From assembly GCA_963693305.1 (NCBI GenBank), contig OY855906.1, positions 26,055,289-26,119,288 of the forward strand: DNA of 64,000 nt, written 5' to 3'. Source of the stretch: Meandrina meandrites (taxonomy: Eukaryota; Cnidaria; Anthozoa; Scleractinia; Meandrinidae). This document shows, one piece after another, positions 48,746 through 58,895 of this stretch. The position numbers and the translations under genes were made by a program. The notes under the pieces were generated by a model. That model did not search any database. It was not told the origin of the DNA and saw only the letters and a list, made by a program, of their open reading frames with translations. Numbering within the stretch: position 1 is the first letter of the stretch; each line of letters opens with the position of its first letter.

Positions 48746-51700
48746 ATGGCATTATTCAAGGCGGTACCGCTTTTCCAACTGATGGTAGTGTTGGAATTTC
48801 TCTTCATCTCTCCTGCCACACCAAGCCAATGGCTGTAAGTATCAACCCATTCAAGTGCAATTGGAATCAGTTGTTGAAATTTGTTTGAAAACGCTCCTCG
48901 CGAGCTTACTGTGTTTGTTGTGTTGTGATGTCTGGTTTTCTGCCGTCGGCAGAAGTACCAACAGCATGCACGCATAATTATCATTTTAATACACATATCA
49001 TGCACTTGAATTAAGATAAGATAAGATAAAAACTTTATTACCGTGTCTGTGTGTTTAGCCCTTATGGACTAATTGGGGACACATTGTTTTCTTAGTCCTA
49101 ACACAGCTTAAGTTTTGAATGATGTGCTCCTCGAAGTTTCAAGTATCCTGTGCGCTCAAATATTTTTTCGTTGTTGAATCCTTGACAATATATTATACTG
49201 ACACCAGAACTATAGCGAGACATCATTTCTATCAAGTCTCTATTTGAAGAAATAAACAGTAACCCGCATACATATTTCAGAAGTATGGATTGACCGCAAA
49301 CAACTATATTGTTTATGGCATCCACGTAATCCTGAGATCTAAGCACTGTCTTCGCAATTAAGTGACGTTCTTCGAAAAATGTAGTTCCTGATAGATAATG
49401 TTAATTACTTTTTGTCTAAAACTTTCGTCTGCTAATTAATTCGTGTTTATGACTGTTCTCAACGAACGATTCACTGAGCTAAAAACTGCTATAATTTTAC
49501 GATTATTGACGAACGCTTTTGAAATAAATGGTTTGCTTGAAAATGGAAAGACGTAGACAACAAAAGCAATTCAGAAGTGTTTTTGAAGACCACAAAATGT
49601 TTCAAAATGTCCTCCTTTCAGTCGCGTAATTCATTGGTAACGTTAGTTGTAATACAGAAAATCAAATAGAAAAGTTCTCAAACATTCGTAAACATTCTGA
49701 CGGTACTTTCGTCACTTTTCGTTTGTTTTTGTGTTATTCAACGGCAATTGTCCTGTTTCAAGAACTGATTCCGTCCAACCAAGTAATTCCTAGCCATTTA
49801 ATTTCAGTTGTTTGGCAATTCAAATTTTAAAAAAATATTCGGGAGCTTCAGCTAGCCAAGTACATGACCACTATAATCACACATTCACATTTACTAGCGC
49901 TCGATGATCGAATGGTATGCTCCGGTGATACATCTATCTGTTTGTCTTCACAGATCCCTAGCCCTCACCAGCTCTGTAAACAGCTTCAGCAGCAGGCGAA
50001 GCTGTGATGAAGTCGGTGATCATCTTAACAACAGGCAGGTTCAAGTGTGTAAGAGGTACATCGACGTCATGAACAGTGTCAAATTTGGAGCTACAATCGC
50101 CGTGCAGGAATGCCAGCATCAATTTCGTTACCGGAGGTGGAATTGTACTACAGTACAGTTTGAGAAATCCCCTGTCTTTGGAAACTCTGTTAACGGAGGT
50201 AAGAAAGATTTCATGCTTTCACCCTTTCGTCCTGTTCTCAAAGTACACTCTTTTTTTTATAAGAACGCGTCTAATTTTGGGGCCGAGGATGAGCGTTCTT
50301 ATTTTTCCACGATTTGAGGCTGAAAGTGTTCTTAAGACGTTCTTAAGTTCCATGCCATAGTATTTCATTCAATACGGACGAAACCAGAAAACGTATCAAA
50401 CAGCATTGTTCACCGAATGTGGTGTATGAAGTTGCTCTTGACATGCTTGCGCAGCCTGCTCCCTGTGATTTGGTGCCGCGGACAAATTTCTTTTAAAAGC
50501 ACTCCTGTTGGACCACAGTTTTGCATTTATTTATACTGCTCATTTTACAAAAAATTAAAACAAATGGGCAAACTAAAGTCGTTCTCCGACTCTCAGCCTG
50601 GGGTACATGCATGTATGTTCTTAGCATGTTCCTAAAATTTGGGCAAACCTCAGCCTCAACGTTCTTATAAAAAAGAGTGTATGGGCCTGGTTAGACTTTG
50701 TCTCTGATTTCTCAGTTTTGACATCGAGACTTTTGATTTACTACACTGCGTTCTCTTTAGAACACACACCCTATTATCAATTCCTCTTGACAATGAAATG
50801 GTTCAAATTTATTTGTCCTTTCTTTGTAGGAACCAGGGAGACTGCATTTGTGCATTCCATTTCGTCCGCCGGCGTTGCTTATGCCGTGACGCGCTCATGC
50901 AGTGATGGGAAACTGGGAAGGAAATGTGGCTGTGACCTGAAGTACATTGGAATGTCTGATGAGGGATGGAAGTGGGCGGGGTGCAGTGATGATATCGATT
51001 ATGGAATCGAGTTTTCCAAGAAATTCGTCGACGCAAGAGAACGTGGAAGAAAAGCAGAGAACCCCGCTCGTGTGCTGATGAATTTACACAACAATAACGC
51101 AGGGAGAATGGTGAGTTGCAATTATTATAAATGAGAAATAAATAACTAACTTTGGATTGCATTAAGGTCGGTCAGTCGGTCCGTCCGTCAGTCAGTCAGT
51201 GAGTCAGTGAGTCAGACAGTCAGTCAATCAGTCGGTCGGTCGGTCGGTCGGTTTTACTAAAATAGTCAGTTGTTTTATTTGTATCTTTTTCATTAATTAG
51301 TTAGTATATAACTTTGTAAATTGTGTTTTTGATTTTGATTTATTTATTGGGGTAACTTTTTATTAACAGGCTGTCAAAAAGTTCATGAAAATCCAGTGCA
51401 AATGCCATGGTGTGTCAGGGTCGTGTAACGTGAAAACCTGCTGGCGTTCCTTACCGAATTTCAGACTGGTCGGAGATCACATCAAGGAAAAATTCGACGG
51501 AGCCACCGAGGTACAAGTCGAGCTTATCGGATCAAGACGAGTTCTGGTTCCACGAAATCAAAACTACAAGCCTCACACCATCGAGGACCTCGTTTATATC
51601 GACCGTTCACCGGATTTCTGCACAGCAAATCCCAATACCGGCTCCCTGGGGACCCAAGGAAGGTTTTGTAATCGCACTTCTCAAGCTGTAGATGGTTGTG

Positions 51701-51837
51701 AGCTTATGTGCTGTAATAGAGGCTTTACCACGCGTCAGGAACTCAGAGTCGAGCGCTGTGAATGCAAGTTCTACTGGTGCTGTTACGTTAAGTGTCGTGA
51801 GTGCCAGAGGCAGGTCGAAGTAAGCATCTGCAAGTGA
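48746..51837 (+). CDS. WNT4: Wnt family secreted ligand, Wnt4-like (complete, four exons)
   Basis: Exons 48746-48834, 49954-50198, 50830-51110 and 51370-51837 join in phases 2, 1 and 0, all with GT/AG sites, giving 360 residues. Residues 1 to about 27 form a hydrophobic signal peptide. Downstream there are 24 cysteines, the family complement. Landmarks are [14 protein letters not shown] (with an N-glycosylation site), [20 protein letters not shown], and [10 protein letters not shown], where S221 is the expected Porcupine acylation site. [28 protein letters not shown] and the terminal [11 protein letters not shown] follow. The overall pattern is closest to vertebrate Wnt4. Secreted Wnts bind Frizzled/LRP receptors and pattern cnidarian body axes. 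Introns contain a LINE-like tail, a MITE and a tetranucleotide repeat. Subfamily assignment would need a tree; Wnt identity is certain. Confidence 0.97.
49011..49085 (-). repeat. LINE-like 3' end in Wnt intron 1
   Basis: On the minus strand the sequence reads GGTAATAAAGTTTTT followed by (ATCTT)n. A polyadenylation-like signal directly followed by a short simple repeat is typical of CR1/L2-type LINE 3' ends. How far upstream (towards 49350) the element reaches is unclear, and no RT motif is seen. Confidence 0.4.
50246..50679. mobile_element. MITE in Wnt intron 2, TA target duplication
   Basis: The ends CACTCTTTTTTTTATAAG and CTTATAAAAAAGAGTG are inverted, both followed inside by AACG/CGTT, and are flanked by TA (50244-50245 and 50680-50681). 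Internal GTTCTTAAGACGTTCTTAAG is a subrepeat. No coding capacity; probably a Tc1/mariner-derived element. It does not disturb the splice sites at 50198 and 50830. Confidence 0.8.
51166..51252. repeat. Tetranucleotide repeat (GGTC/CAGT variants) in Wnt intron 3
   Basis: About 87 bp of 4-bp units drifting through GGTC, GTCC, AGTC, GAGT and back to GGTCGGTC. It is likely length-polymorphic. It lies between the donor at 51111 and the acceptor at 51369. Confidence 0.9.
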
Positions 51838-54193
51838 GCTCAATTCCTTCATAAAGGCTTTTAAACTACTTTTGCCTGGCAAAAAAAGAATGAACACATT
51901 GTAACATATGCAGTAGTAGTTTTCCTGTCAGTTTCTGCACTTACCAACGTCCTCGCCCTTAGTTGCACATCCTTCATAATTACTAGAGCGGAGATCAAAT
52001 GTTTTTTTCTCGATCGACCTTGTCGAATCATGCCTGAGTCATAAATGTTATCCAGATAAGTCAAATTTGGGCATTAAGGGCATAGAAACTTATCCTAACC
52101 TCGAATTGAATTAGCATCAAAGTATAACTTGTTCCCTCCAAGTAGAGAACTAGTATTCTGACTAAAATCAGGGGCGTAATGTCTCGAGACATTCTGCCGT
52201 TCATGCTGATCAAATGCGGTGAAATCCCGAAGGATAATGGAAAGGGCTCGAGAAATTGGTGGTAAAATTGCGCAGTTCAACGTAGTGAAACAAAATCAAA
52301 AGTAGGGTCTTTTGGTTTAAGTAATCGGAAAGTTGGACAAATCGAGTTCGAGAACTGTGATTTCACTGTACTTCTTTCAACCTCTCTTTTGGTGAGCGAG
52401 GGTGGGGTTAGGTTCGATTACCAGCCGCTGTTCGGGGGATGAGCCCGCACACCTGACTCGAGACAGCGGCGGAAATCGAGCCTAGGGTGGAGTGGGAGAC
52501 CGAATATACAAAAGAATAACTTTGGAAAGGTATTTTTCAAGTGTTAAAAAATCTTTTAGCTCTGGTTGAAGAAATGGAAACAACAAAAAAACGTCATTTA
52601 AATTATTCTAGGAGTATGTAGTAATAGTCAGTTAAAATATTATTGTCAAGGAATATAACGTAAGACTAAGAACAAGGTTTTGTTTTGCCAGTGGATTAAT
52701 CAATTGTGTGTGTTGTGTAAAGCTGGTTGTTCGGAAAAGGAATATTGCAAGTCGTTTGTTATCACACTGCATTGAGTTAATTCGGATGGTGCATGTGTTG
52801 TATGAATGCACATGAATGCCGGCTTGAATATAATCCATATTTATTCAGACACTAGACCAATAGTTCAGTTACTTTTATATATAGTCGAGTCTGGTCTAGC
52901 AGTTACAATAAACAACCAGTTGAAGCAGAAGTTTAGTGTATTCTGTGGCGTTGTGAAGGCGTTAGCTTAGTTGAACACTAGGTATTCAAATGTGAAACAA
53001 ACTATATATTAACTTAATAAGTTTATCAACTTTGTAAGCGAAATAGATCTGCTACTTAACAATGGCAAATGTTTTCGCATGTGACAGCTACTCAGAACTG
53101 CAGGCTAATATTGTAAATATTCTAGAAAATTTCACGGTAGTTTACCTCAATACATTACGAATTCTTATAAACAATGTTTGTTTTGCCTTCGTCTGTTAGA
53201 AAATGATTACACCCATTCCCCTGGTTCTCGGCCCTGGCAGGGTCCATTCCAATAGAATGTGACAAATGTGTTCAGTGTTTTCTTGCTCACAGAAGCTATA
53301 ATGACCGTTAATGAAATTTAGGAAGGTGAGAGGAAGAAATGAGGGTTAGTCTCTGAAGTAGTTTATAATGGCAGGCTCCACCCCAAAGGCCGAAAGGAGT
53401 GCCCTCATCAGGCTTGAGGTACAGAAAAAGGAAGCGAAATTGTCAATTAGGTATTTGAAAGGGCCTTTCAAAATATTTCGAACAGAATCATCAAACGGTT
53501 GACTAATGGTCGTTTTTATACTGGAGACGTGTTACCCCAACCTCGTTCCCAGGGCTTTTCCCTTCTTCATCGAACTAGGTTGGTGTTACCCCTCTGGACG
53601 AGTTTCAGAAAACATTAATTCGTACAGATATGCATCTCCAGTCAGAAGGCGCGTTACCCGTCTACACGAGCTATATTTAAACGTAGGCTCGATTACCAGC
53701 CGCTGTATTGGAAACGCACTTCGTAAAGTAGCCTGTCAAGACGGGTACTCCTCTTGTGCCCGTCTTCATACTAGAGACCAAGAGAGGGCGACTTTTATTT
53801 CGCAGCAAGAAAATGACCCCGGCTGGAATAATTGTCCGTCAAACTATCGAAGTTTAGAACAGAGATGCAGTATCCTTACTGCAAGTACGTAAAAAGGAAT
53901 ACCCTTTTCTATCGAAGGGGTTCCTTTGCTGTCGGATACGGTATATAACAGAGACTTCAGCCAGTCTTTTACTTTGAAAAGCGTTGAACAGCGTATCTTG
54001 AAATTACCAACTCCTTGAAATAACAAGAAATCCGCGGTCATTTTCCCCTATTTTCCCCTGATCGATTGATTTTTATCGATCATATTGATTATATCGATTG
54101 GTTTCCGATGATCGATTTTCATCGATTGGACCTGCCGTAATATCGGCAAAACAAAGCGACGACTGCATGACACTGGAAGGTCGGGCATTTTAA
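51838..54193. other. Wnt 3' flank and repeat-rich DNA
   Basis: No gene is supported. Around 52860-52960 a TATATATAG, an AATAAA (about 52907) and flanking sequence could be an LTR relic. Around 53520-53700 there are degenerate inverted stretches (GGAGACGTGTTACCC and related words). ATCGAT-rich sequence occurs at 54058-54130. Confidence 0.4.
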
Positions 54194-54515
54194 AGGGGCA
54201 ATGTGACCAATTTTTAGCGTAGTTTGAAATTTGAAAAGCCAAAGACATTCTAATTACAGGAGACCCAAAAATACTGGCTCAGTTTCGGTTAAAACTACCC
54301 AACCAGCTTTCTGATAGGCTGATATTTTCAAGTTTTTTCTTTGTTTTGTGGAAAAATCACCCGTAACTGACTATAGTTTGTTCTTCCTTTGAGAAAATCG
54401 ATAGATTTCCTTCCCTTGACTTTCTGGGAGTACTCTGTGTACGTGAAGAACCATTTCATTTCATCCGTCAGCACATTTTCACCTCAAAACGTAAAATCCC
54501 CGTGACAGTGCCCCT
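54194..54515. mobile_element. MITE (family B) flanked by TTAA
   Basis: Ends are AGGGGCAATGTGACC and, as reverse complement, AGGGGCACTGTCACG; TTAA lies at 54190-54193 and 54516-54519. The ends closely resemble those of the element at 61698-62079. Consistent with piggyBac-type mobilisation. No coding capacity. Confidence 0.85.
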
Positions 54516-54536
54516 TTAAGCCCTTACTACTTGAAC

Positions 54537-54557
54537 CGGGGGGGGGGGGGGGGAGGG
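54537..54557. repeat. Poly-G tract
   Basis: A near-pure G run followed by GAGGGGTGACCCC. It resembles the G-run ends of the foldback element at 9.1-11.6 kb, but no matching opposite end was found nearby. Confidence 0.6.
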
Positions 54558-54809
54558 GTGACCCCAGGCCCCAGGGACATACTTGGGCAATGGGCGGGAT
54601 TTGTTAACTTTGGTTTCCAATTTTAAGCCCGGGATGGGGAGATTAGATTGCTTTTACGCTTTCGCGGCAGGATCCTCAGCGAAAGACCCGCGGGATTTGT
54701 AGCACCGCTGCCATATTGGAGATTGAGCTGGAAAGAAGTGCCGTTCCTGTCTGCGAAAGGACTGGGTATGTTGGCGAACACGTTTGTTCTTGTATATCTG
54801 CCCCTCTTA

Positions 54810-55347
54810 AGCTGTGTTCACACTAGGCCGAAACATGATTACTCTGGCGGTGAGGACGCGAATGCCCAAAAGCTTCAAAATTGGGCCTTCTTTGAGCTTC
54901 TACGGGACCAAATGTTTATTTAAAATATGGGCTAATGAATCGATACAACAGGAATTATCGGCGATGGGTAGAAAGCAGAATATTTGGGAGAACATAGCCA
55001 CGAATGCTTACGACGGCGGATACAAGGGCACAGCATTGCAATGCAAAAACAAACTTCACAAAAAATTCTTCTTTTACCGAAGATAGCGTAAATACTGACA
55101 ATACTGTCTCAGCTTGCTAAACGCTTGAAAGCCCTGCTCCATCGAAGGGCTACAAAACACACAGAAATACAAAGATTCCATGGAAACTTTATTGCAATAT
55201 CGAGCTATATTTTTCGGTTAAAGTGTACAAGATTTATGCAAGAACCGTAAAACCGCATAAATCGGCACACCTAGCATGTTTAGGTGAAACATGTTTCGTT
55301 GAAATATGTTTATTGTAAACATGTTTCGGCTTAAATGTGAACACAGC
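54810..55347 (+). mobile_element. PIF/Harbinger-like element with a MYB/SANT relic
   Basis: Terminal inverted repeats are AGCTGTGTTCACAC..GCCGAAACATG on the left and CATGTTTCGGC..TGTGAACACAGC on the right, flanked by TTA at 54807-54809 and 55348-55350. It encloses a MYB/SANT-like coding remnant. A TTA target duplication and an accessory MYB-like gene are both characteristic of PIF/Harbinger transposons. No DDE transposase is present. Confidence 0.6.
54880..55086 (+). pseudogene. MYB/SANT-like DNA-binding domain remnant
   Basis: FFELLRDQMFI (one frame, about 54886-54920) is followed after a frameshift by IWANESIQQELSAMGRKQNI and IWENIATNAYDGGYKGTALQCKNKL in the next frame, ending with a stop at 55086. 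The spacing of aromatic residues, the IW..IA pattern and the TALQCKNKL helix match Myb/SANT-like trihelix domains found next to Harbinger transposases. The frameshift at about 54920 and the missing start indicate a dead copy. Confidence 0.55.
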
Positions 55348-55351
55348 TTAG

Positions 55352-56705
55352 CTGCCCATCCTTCGCTTACATAGCGAGTACATTTTTCGGAAGAAAACTA
55401 CGAGTCTCTGTATGCTAATATTTTGATCATAAGGTATTAAACTGTAAATTCTGTATGGTAAACTAACACAGGAGCAGGAAAACAGAGCTTTCATTATTGT
55501 CCTTTAATTGTTGTGTTAGTTTCTTGCAGTAAAACTATAGCAAAACTTTACTTTGTTTCTGATTATATTTCTGCCAATTAATATAAAACGTTCCTAGTTC
55601 TTCTTTACTAGGGAAACAATAATATTCTCTCGTTTTTCATTCCATGACTTACAAGGTAAGCTCAACCTCATCATGTGTAGAAAACAAGTGGGATAGCTTT
55701 TTTTGCTTATATTTTATTAACTCTTATAGGTATAATTATAGCAAGCAGAAAATTAATTATGGCAAACAGAAAAGTATTTTGAAATAATTCACTTTTTGAC
55801 TTGGCAGTGCACACCTATTTCCCCCCAGGGGAGGGACATTAGTAGCTTTGTATGAAAAAATCTTGCTTTTGGAGGGGGGGAGGGGGGTGGGGGGATTTGT
55901 AAACGTCGTTGTGCAAGTGCTCGGGGTTTCCTGGGGACACACCCCCCACCTGGGATGGCCGCTGATAAGTGCATTACACCTCTGCTGTTACTATCACGTA
56001 ATCTCCACTGGCCACAACATCAAATGGGACCATATTAGCTAGTGGACGATGTGACCTACATTTTAAAACAAAAGAATCATTGTTAATACGGGACTAAAAA
56101 CCCACCCTTAATGACAACGTCGGCAGTGAAAAGCTGCGGCTTTGTTAGCTCTCATATATCTTTATCATTTTTGTTTAGTTAGATACCAGTACCTCGCTTT
56201 GTAGTTTTACCTTTTAAAATCTTTGGCTCTTTGTAGATTTTTTTTTCAAACCATACGTAGTTCATGTGTCATGTTTGTTGCCACTGTGCGTATAGACGGG
56301 ACCTTTCTCCAAAATCCAAACTTCCATCGCGAAAAAAAGGAAGCCATATTTTTGAGACTTTAAATATCCGCCTCATCCCCAGTTCTTGCTCCGTGATTTA
56401 TTCCCTGGTGTTTTTACGCTTCACGCTTGAAAAATTCCCAAGGAACAAAATGGATCAAGACATCACCAGCTAGGAAGTCGATCGTGCATTCTTTATGAAG
56501 TATGTAAGTGAAGAATAGGATCACCAGGCCACGGGGAATGGAAACCTTTACTCTTCCCGCGTGAAATCATAAGAAGCTGTACATAACTTCAAGACGTCGT
56601 ATGACTCACATAGAAGCAAAACAGGCATGCAGTTGCTTGACCTTGATATTAAATCCTTGTCTTTATTTTAGCCACAGTTCTACACCATGTATGAAATAGC
56701 TTCGT
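55352..56705. other. No gene seen
   Basis: AT-rich DNA with a G-rich block at 55873-55902 and short C runs around 55820 and 55940, probably part of a further degenerate MITE. No coding exon is supported. Confidence 0.45.
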
Positions 56706-56708
56706 ACT

Positions 56709-56820
56709 TAGTCGCGTTCGCGGCCGTTGTTTGGGCTCGTCACGCAACGCTTTCTCCCCCACTTGTAGTGGGGAGGGAGCGTTGCGTGACTTGCCCGAAC
56801 AACGGCTGCGAAGGAGACTA
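56709..56820. mobile_element. Foldback hairpin element
   Basis: Inverted arms of about 54 bp: TAGTCGCGTTCGCGGCCGTT ... CGTCACGCAACGCT, then CTCCCCCACT/AGTGGGGAG, and back through AGCGTTGCGTGAC ... AACGGCTGCGAAGGAGACTA. The loop is about 4 bp. It is similar in style to the hairpin at 20949-21068 but not in sequence. Confidence 0.85.
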
Positions 56821-57216
56821 CATTGTGCTTACAGTGACACTTTTTTTTTATTGGGTTACCTTTCAATTTTATTTGCAAGAACGAGAGCTAAAGAGAAAAA
56901 AAAAATGGAACAAACAAACAAACAAACAAAATTGCCGGAGGAAGACATGGGACGGGTTAACCATATTGTTCCCTGCGGTTTGGTTTCCCCCTCCTCAAGA
57001 ATGCCCACAAGAAATTTTTTATATCAATAAGGTTGAAAAAAAAGTACCACCAAATCCAATCTCAATGATAAAAGTTTGTGCACGAGCTCTTAGGCCGGGG
57101 ATACGTAGAAGAGCTAGGCAGGGTGACGAGAGAGGAGAGGTTGTGAGAAAGGGAAGCAGTAGCTCCTTCTTTTATTATTATTTTATCATTCTTTTATGCC
57201 TCTAACCTTCCCTCAC

Positions 57217-57249
57217 TCCCCCCCCCCCCTTTGGGTTTCTTTGCTCCCC

Positions 57250-57284
<35 letters not shown>
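57217..57284. repeat. Poly-C tracts with a duplicated flank
   Basis: Two C runs, the second about 35 bp long, are each followed by a copy of TTTGGGTxTCTTTGCTC. The tract length is likely unstable and error-prone in assembly. Confidence 0.85.
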
Positions 57285-57285
<1 letters not shown>

Positions 57286-58251
57286 TTTGGGTCTCTTTGC
57301 TCACAGTCTTCCGCTAGCGAGCTATTCTGTTCTTTTCGCCCTATGCCCTTTCAGGAAGAATTTAAACATATCATCCCATGACATTGTTATTAAAAAACAA
57401 ACAAACAAACAAAGACAACAGCATTACTGTAACAAAGTGCCATAACAACAACAACAACATTTTTTGCACACGCTTTATAAAGCTACTAAGTCTTTCTCAG
57501 AAAGATATAAATCATGACGGCCCGATATACACTGAAACGCGTTTGTTGCCCGTATCATACTTCTATAATACCAGTTATGTTGTTGTGCCTGAGTTATAAA
57601 AGGCTTCTTTTGTCTGGCATTAAGCGGAATTTTTCAAGTTTATTCTAAAATGACCCTAATCTAGTCTATGGATCATTTTTGAGGTCGGCAAAGAAACTCA
57701 GCTGATATAGGCCCTGAGAAAAAAAAATATAACGTTTTTCTTTCAATGATCAGCAGACAAAGCGGACATTCAAATCAATTAAATTGAACAAAAATATATT
57801 TATATAATACATAGACTACAAAACCAGAACGATTTCTACACCTAAATACAAGAATGAAAGCTGTAGATTATTTTAAACTAGTAAATTACGCTATCTTTTA
57901 CATCGTGTTGTATTCGCTATACTCCACAACTCTATAAACAAAAATTACTCTAAAGTAGACTCTGATCGATTGCTTTGCAATTATTTCGCTGAAGTTCGCC
58001 TATTTTTAATGATTAAAACGGTTTTACAACTACTCGTTCACGTCTTAGACAAATAATTCATAAGAACAACTAGCACAAAAGCAATGATTAAGATTTCAAC
58101 ACATTTTGTCAAATTTGATAAAAAGATATGTCGATTAAGGTTAATAGCGCTTAAAGAATTATCTTTCTTTTCAAAAGCTTTTAGTATAACATATTAATAT
58201 GGATTACACGCAGGACACAGCGTGATGTTTATAAAACTAAGAGAGAGAGTC
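57285..58251. other. Intergenic DNA and 3' flank of the protease gene
   Basis: AT-rich, no supported exon. The sequence just left of 58252 should hold the 3' UTR of the minus-strand protease, but no polyadenylation site was fixed. Confidence 0.45.
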
Positions 58252-58821
58252 TTAAACCATTTTCTCTTTAATCCAGGGCACGAACTCAGTGACGCGGACA
58301 TACACGCCGTACTTCTTTTGTAATCCACACCCCATGCTGCTGCCCCAGCTCACGACCCCGCCCAACACCCATTTCCTGGTCCGTGGATCCACAAACACAA
58401 ATCCGCCCCCAGAGTCTCCATGACAGGAATCTTTTCCACCAACAGACTCCCCTGCACAGAGCATGAGCGGCGTCACTGTGTACTTTTCGTCATCAAATGC
58501 AGCTTGGCACACGTGGTTGGCAATGGTCGGGATGCAGATCTCTTTCAAAGTGTTTGCAAACTGTCCAATGGAGTCTTTGCTTACCGTGTAGCCCCAGCCC
58601 ACTGCTCGGCCGAATTTTCCAGGTGCGAACATCCTTTTCTGACTGCCAGAACAACAAAGTAAGACGAATATGAAGTTCATTGACTCACTAAGGAACTTAC
58701 GTAAGGGGAGGTTATTTTCAAGCAAGGACTTTCTAATGTATGTGCAGTATTTACACTACCTCACAAACATTGTGTTTAAAATCTGATCGTGTTTAAATAA
58801 AGTATGTTATGGTGATGGTGG

Positions 58822-58895
<74 letters not shown>

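Noticed and set aside
53506..53892. 128-codon plus-strand open frame
   Set aside because: It consists of degenerate inverted repeat words, and no known domain is present.
56687..57205. 172-codon plus-strand open frame
   Set aside because: It runs through the foldback hairpin and simple repeats (AAAC and poly-A stretches) and has no coding motifs.
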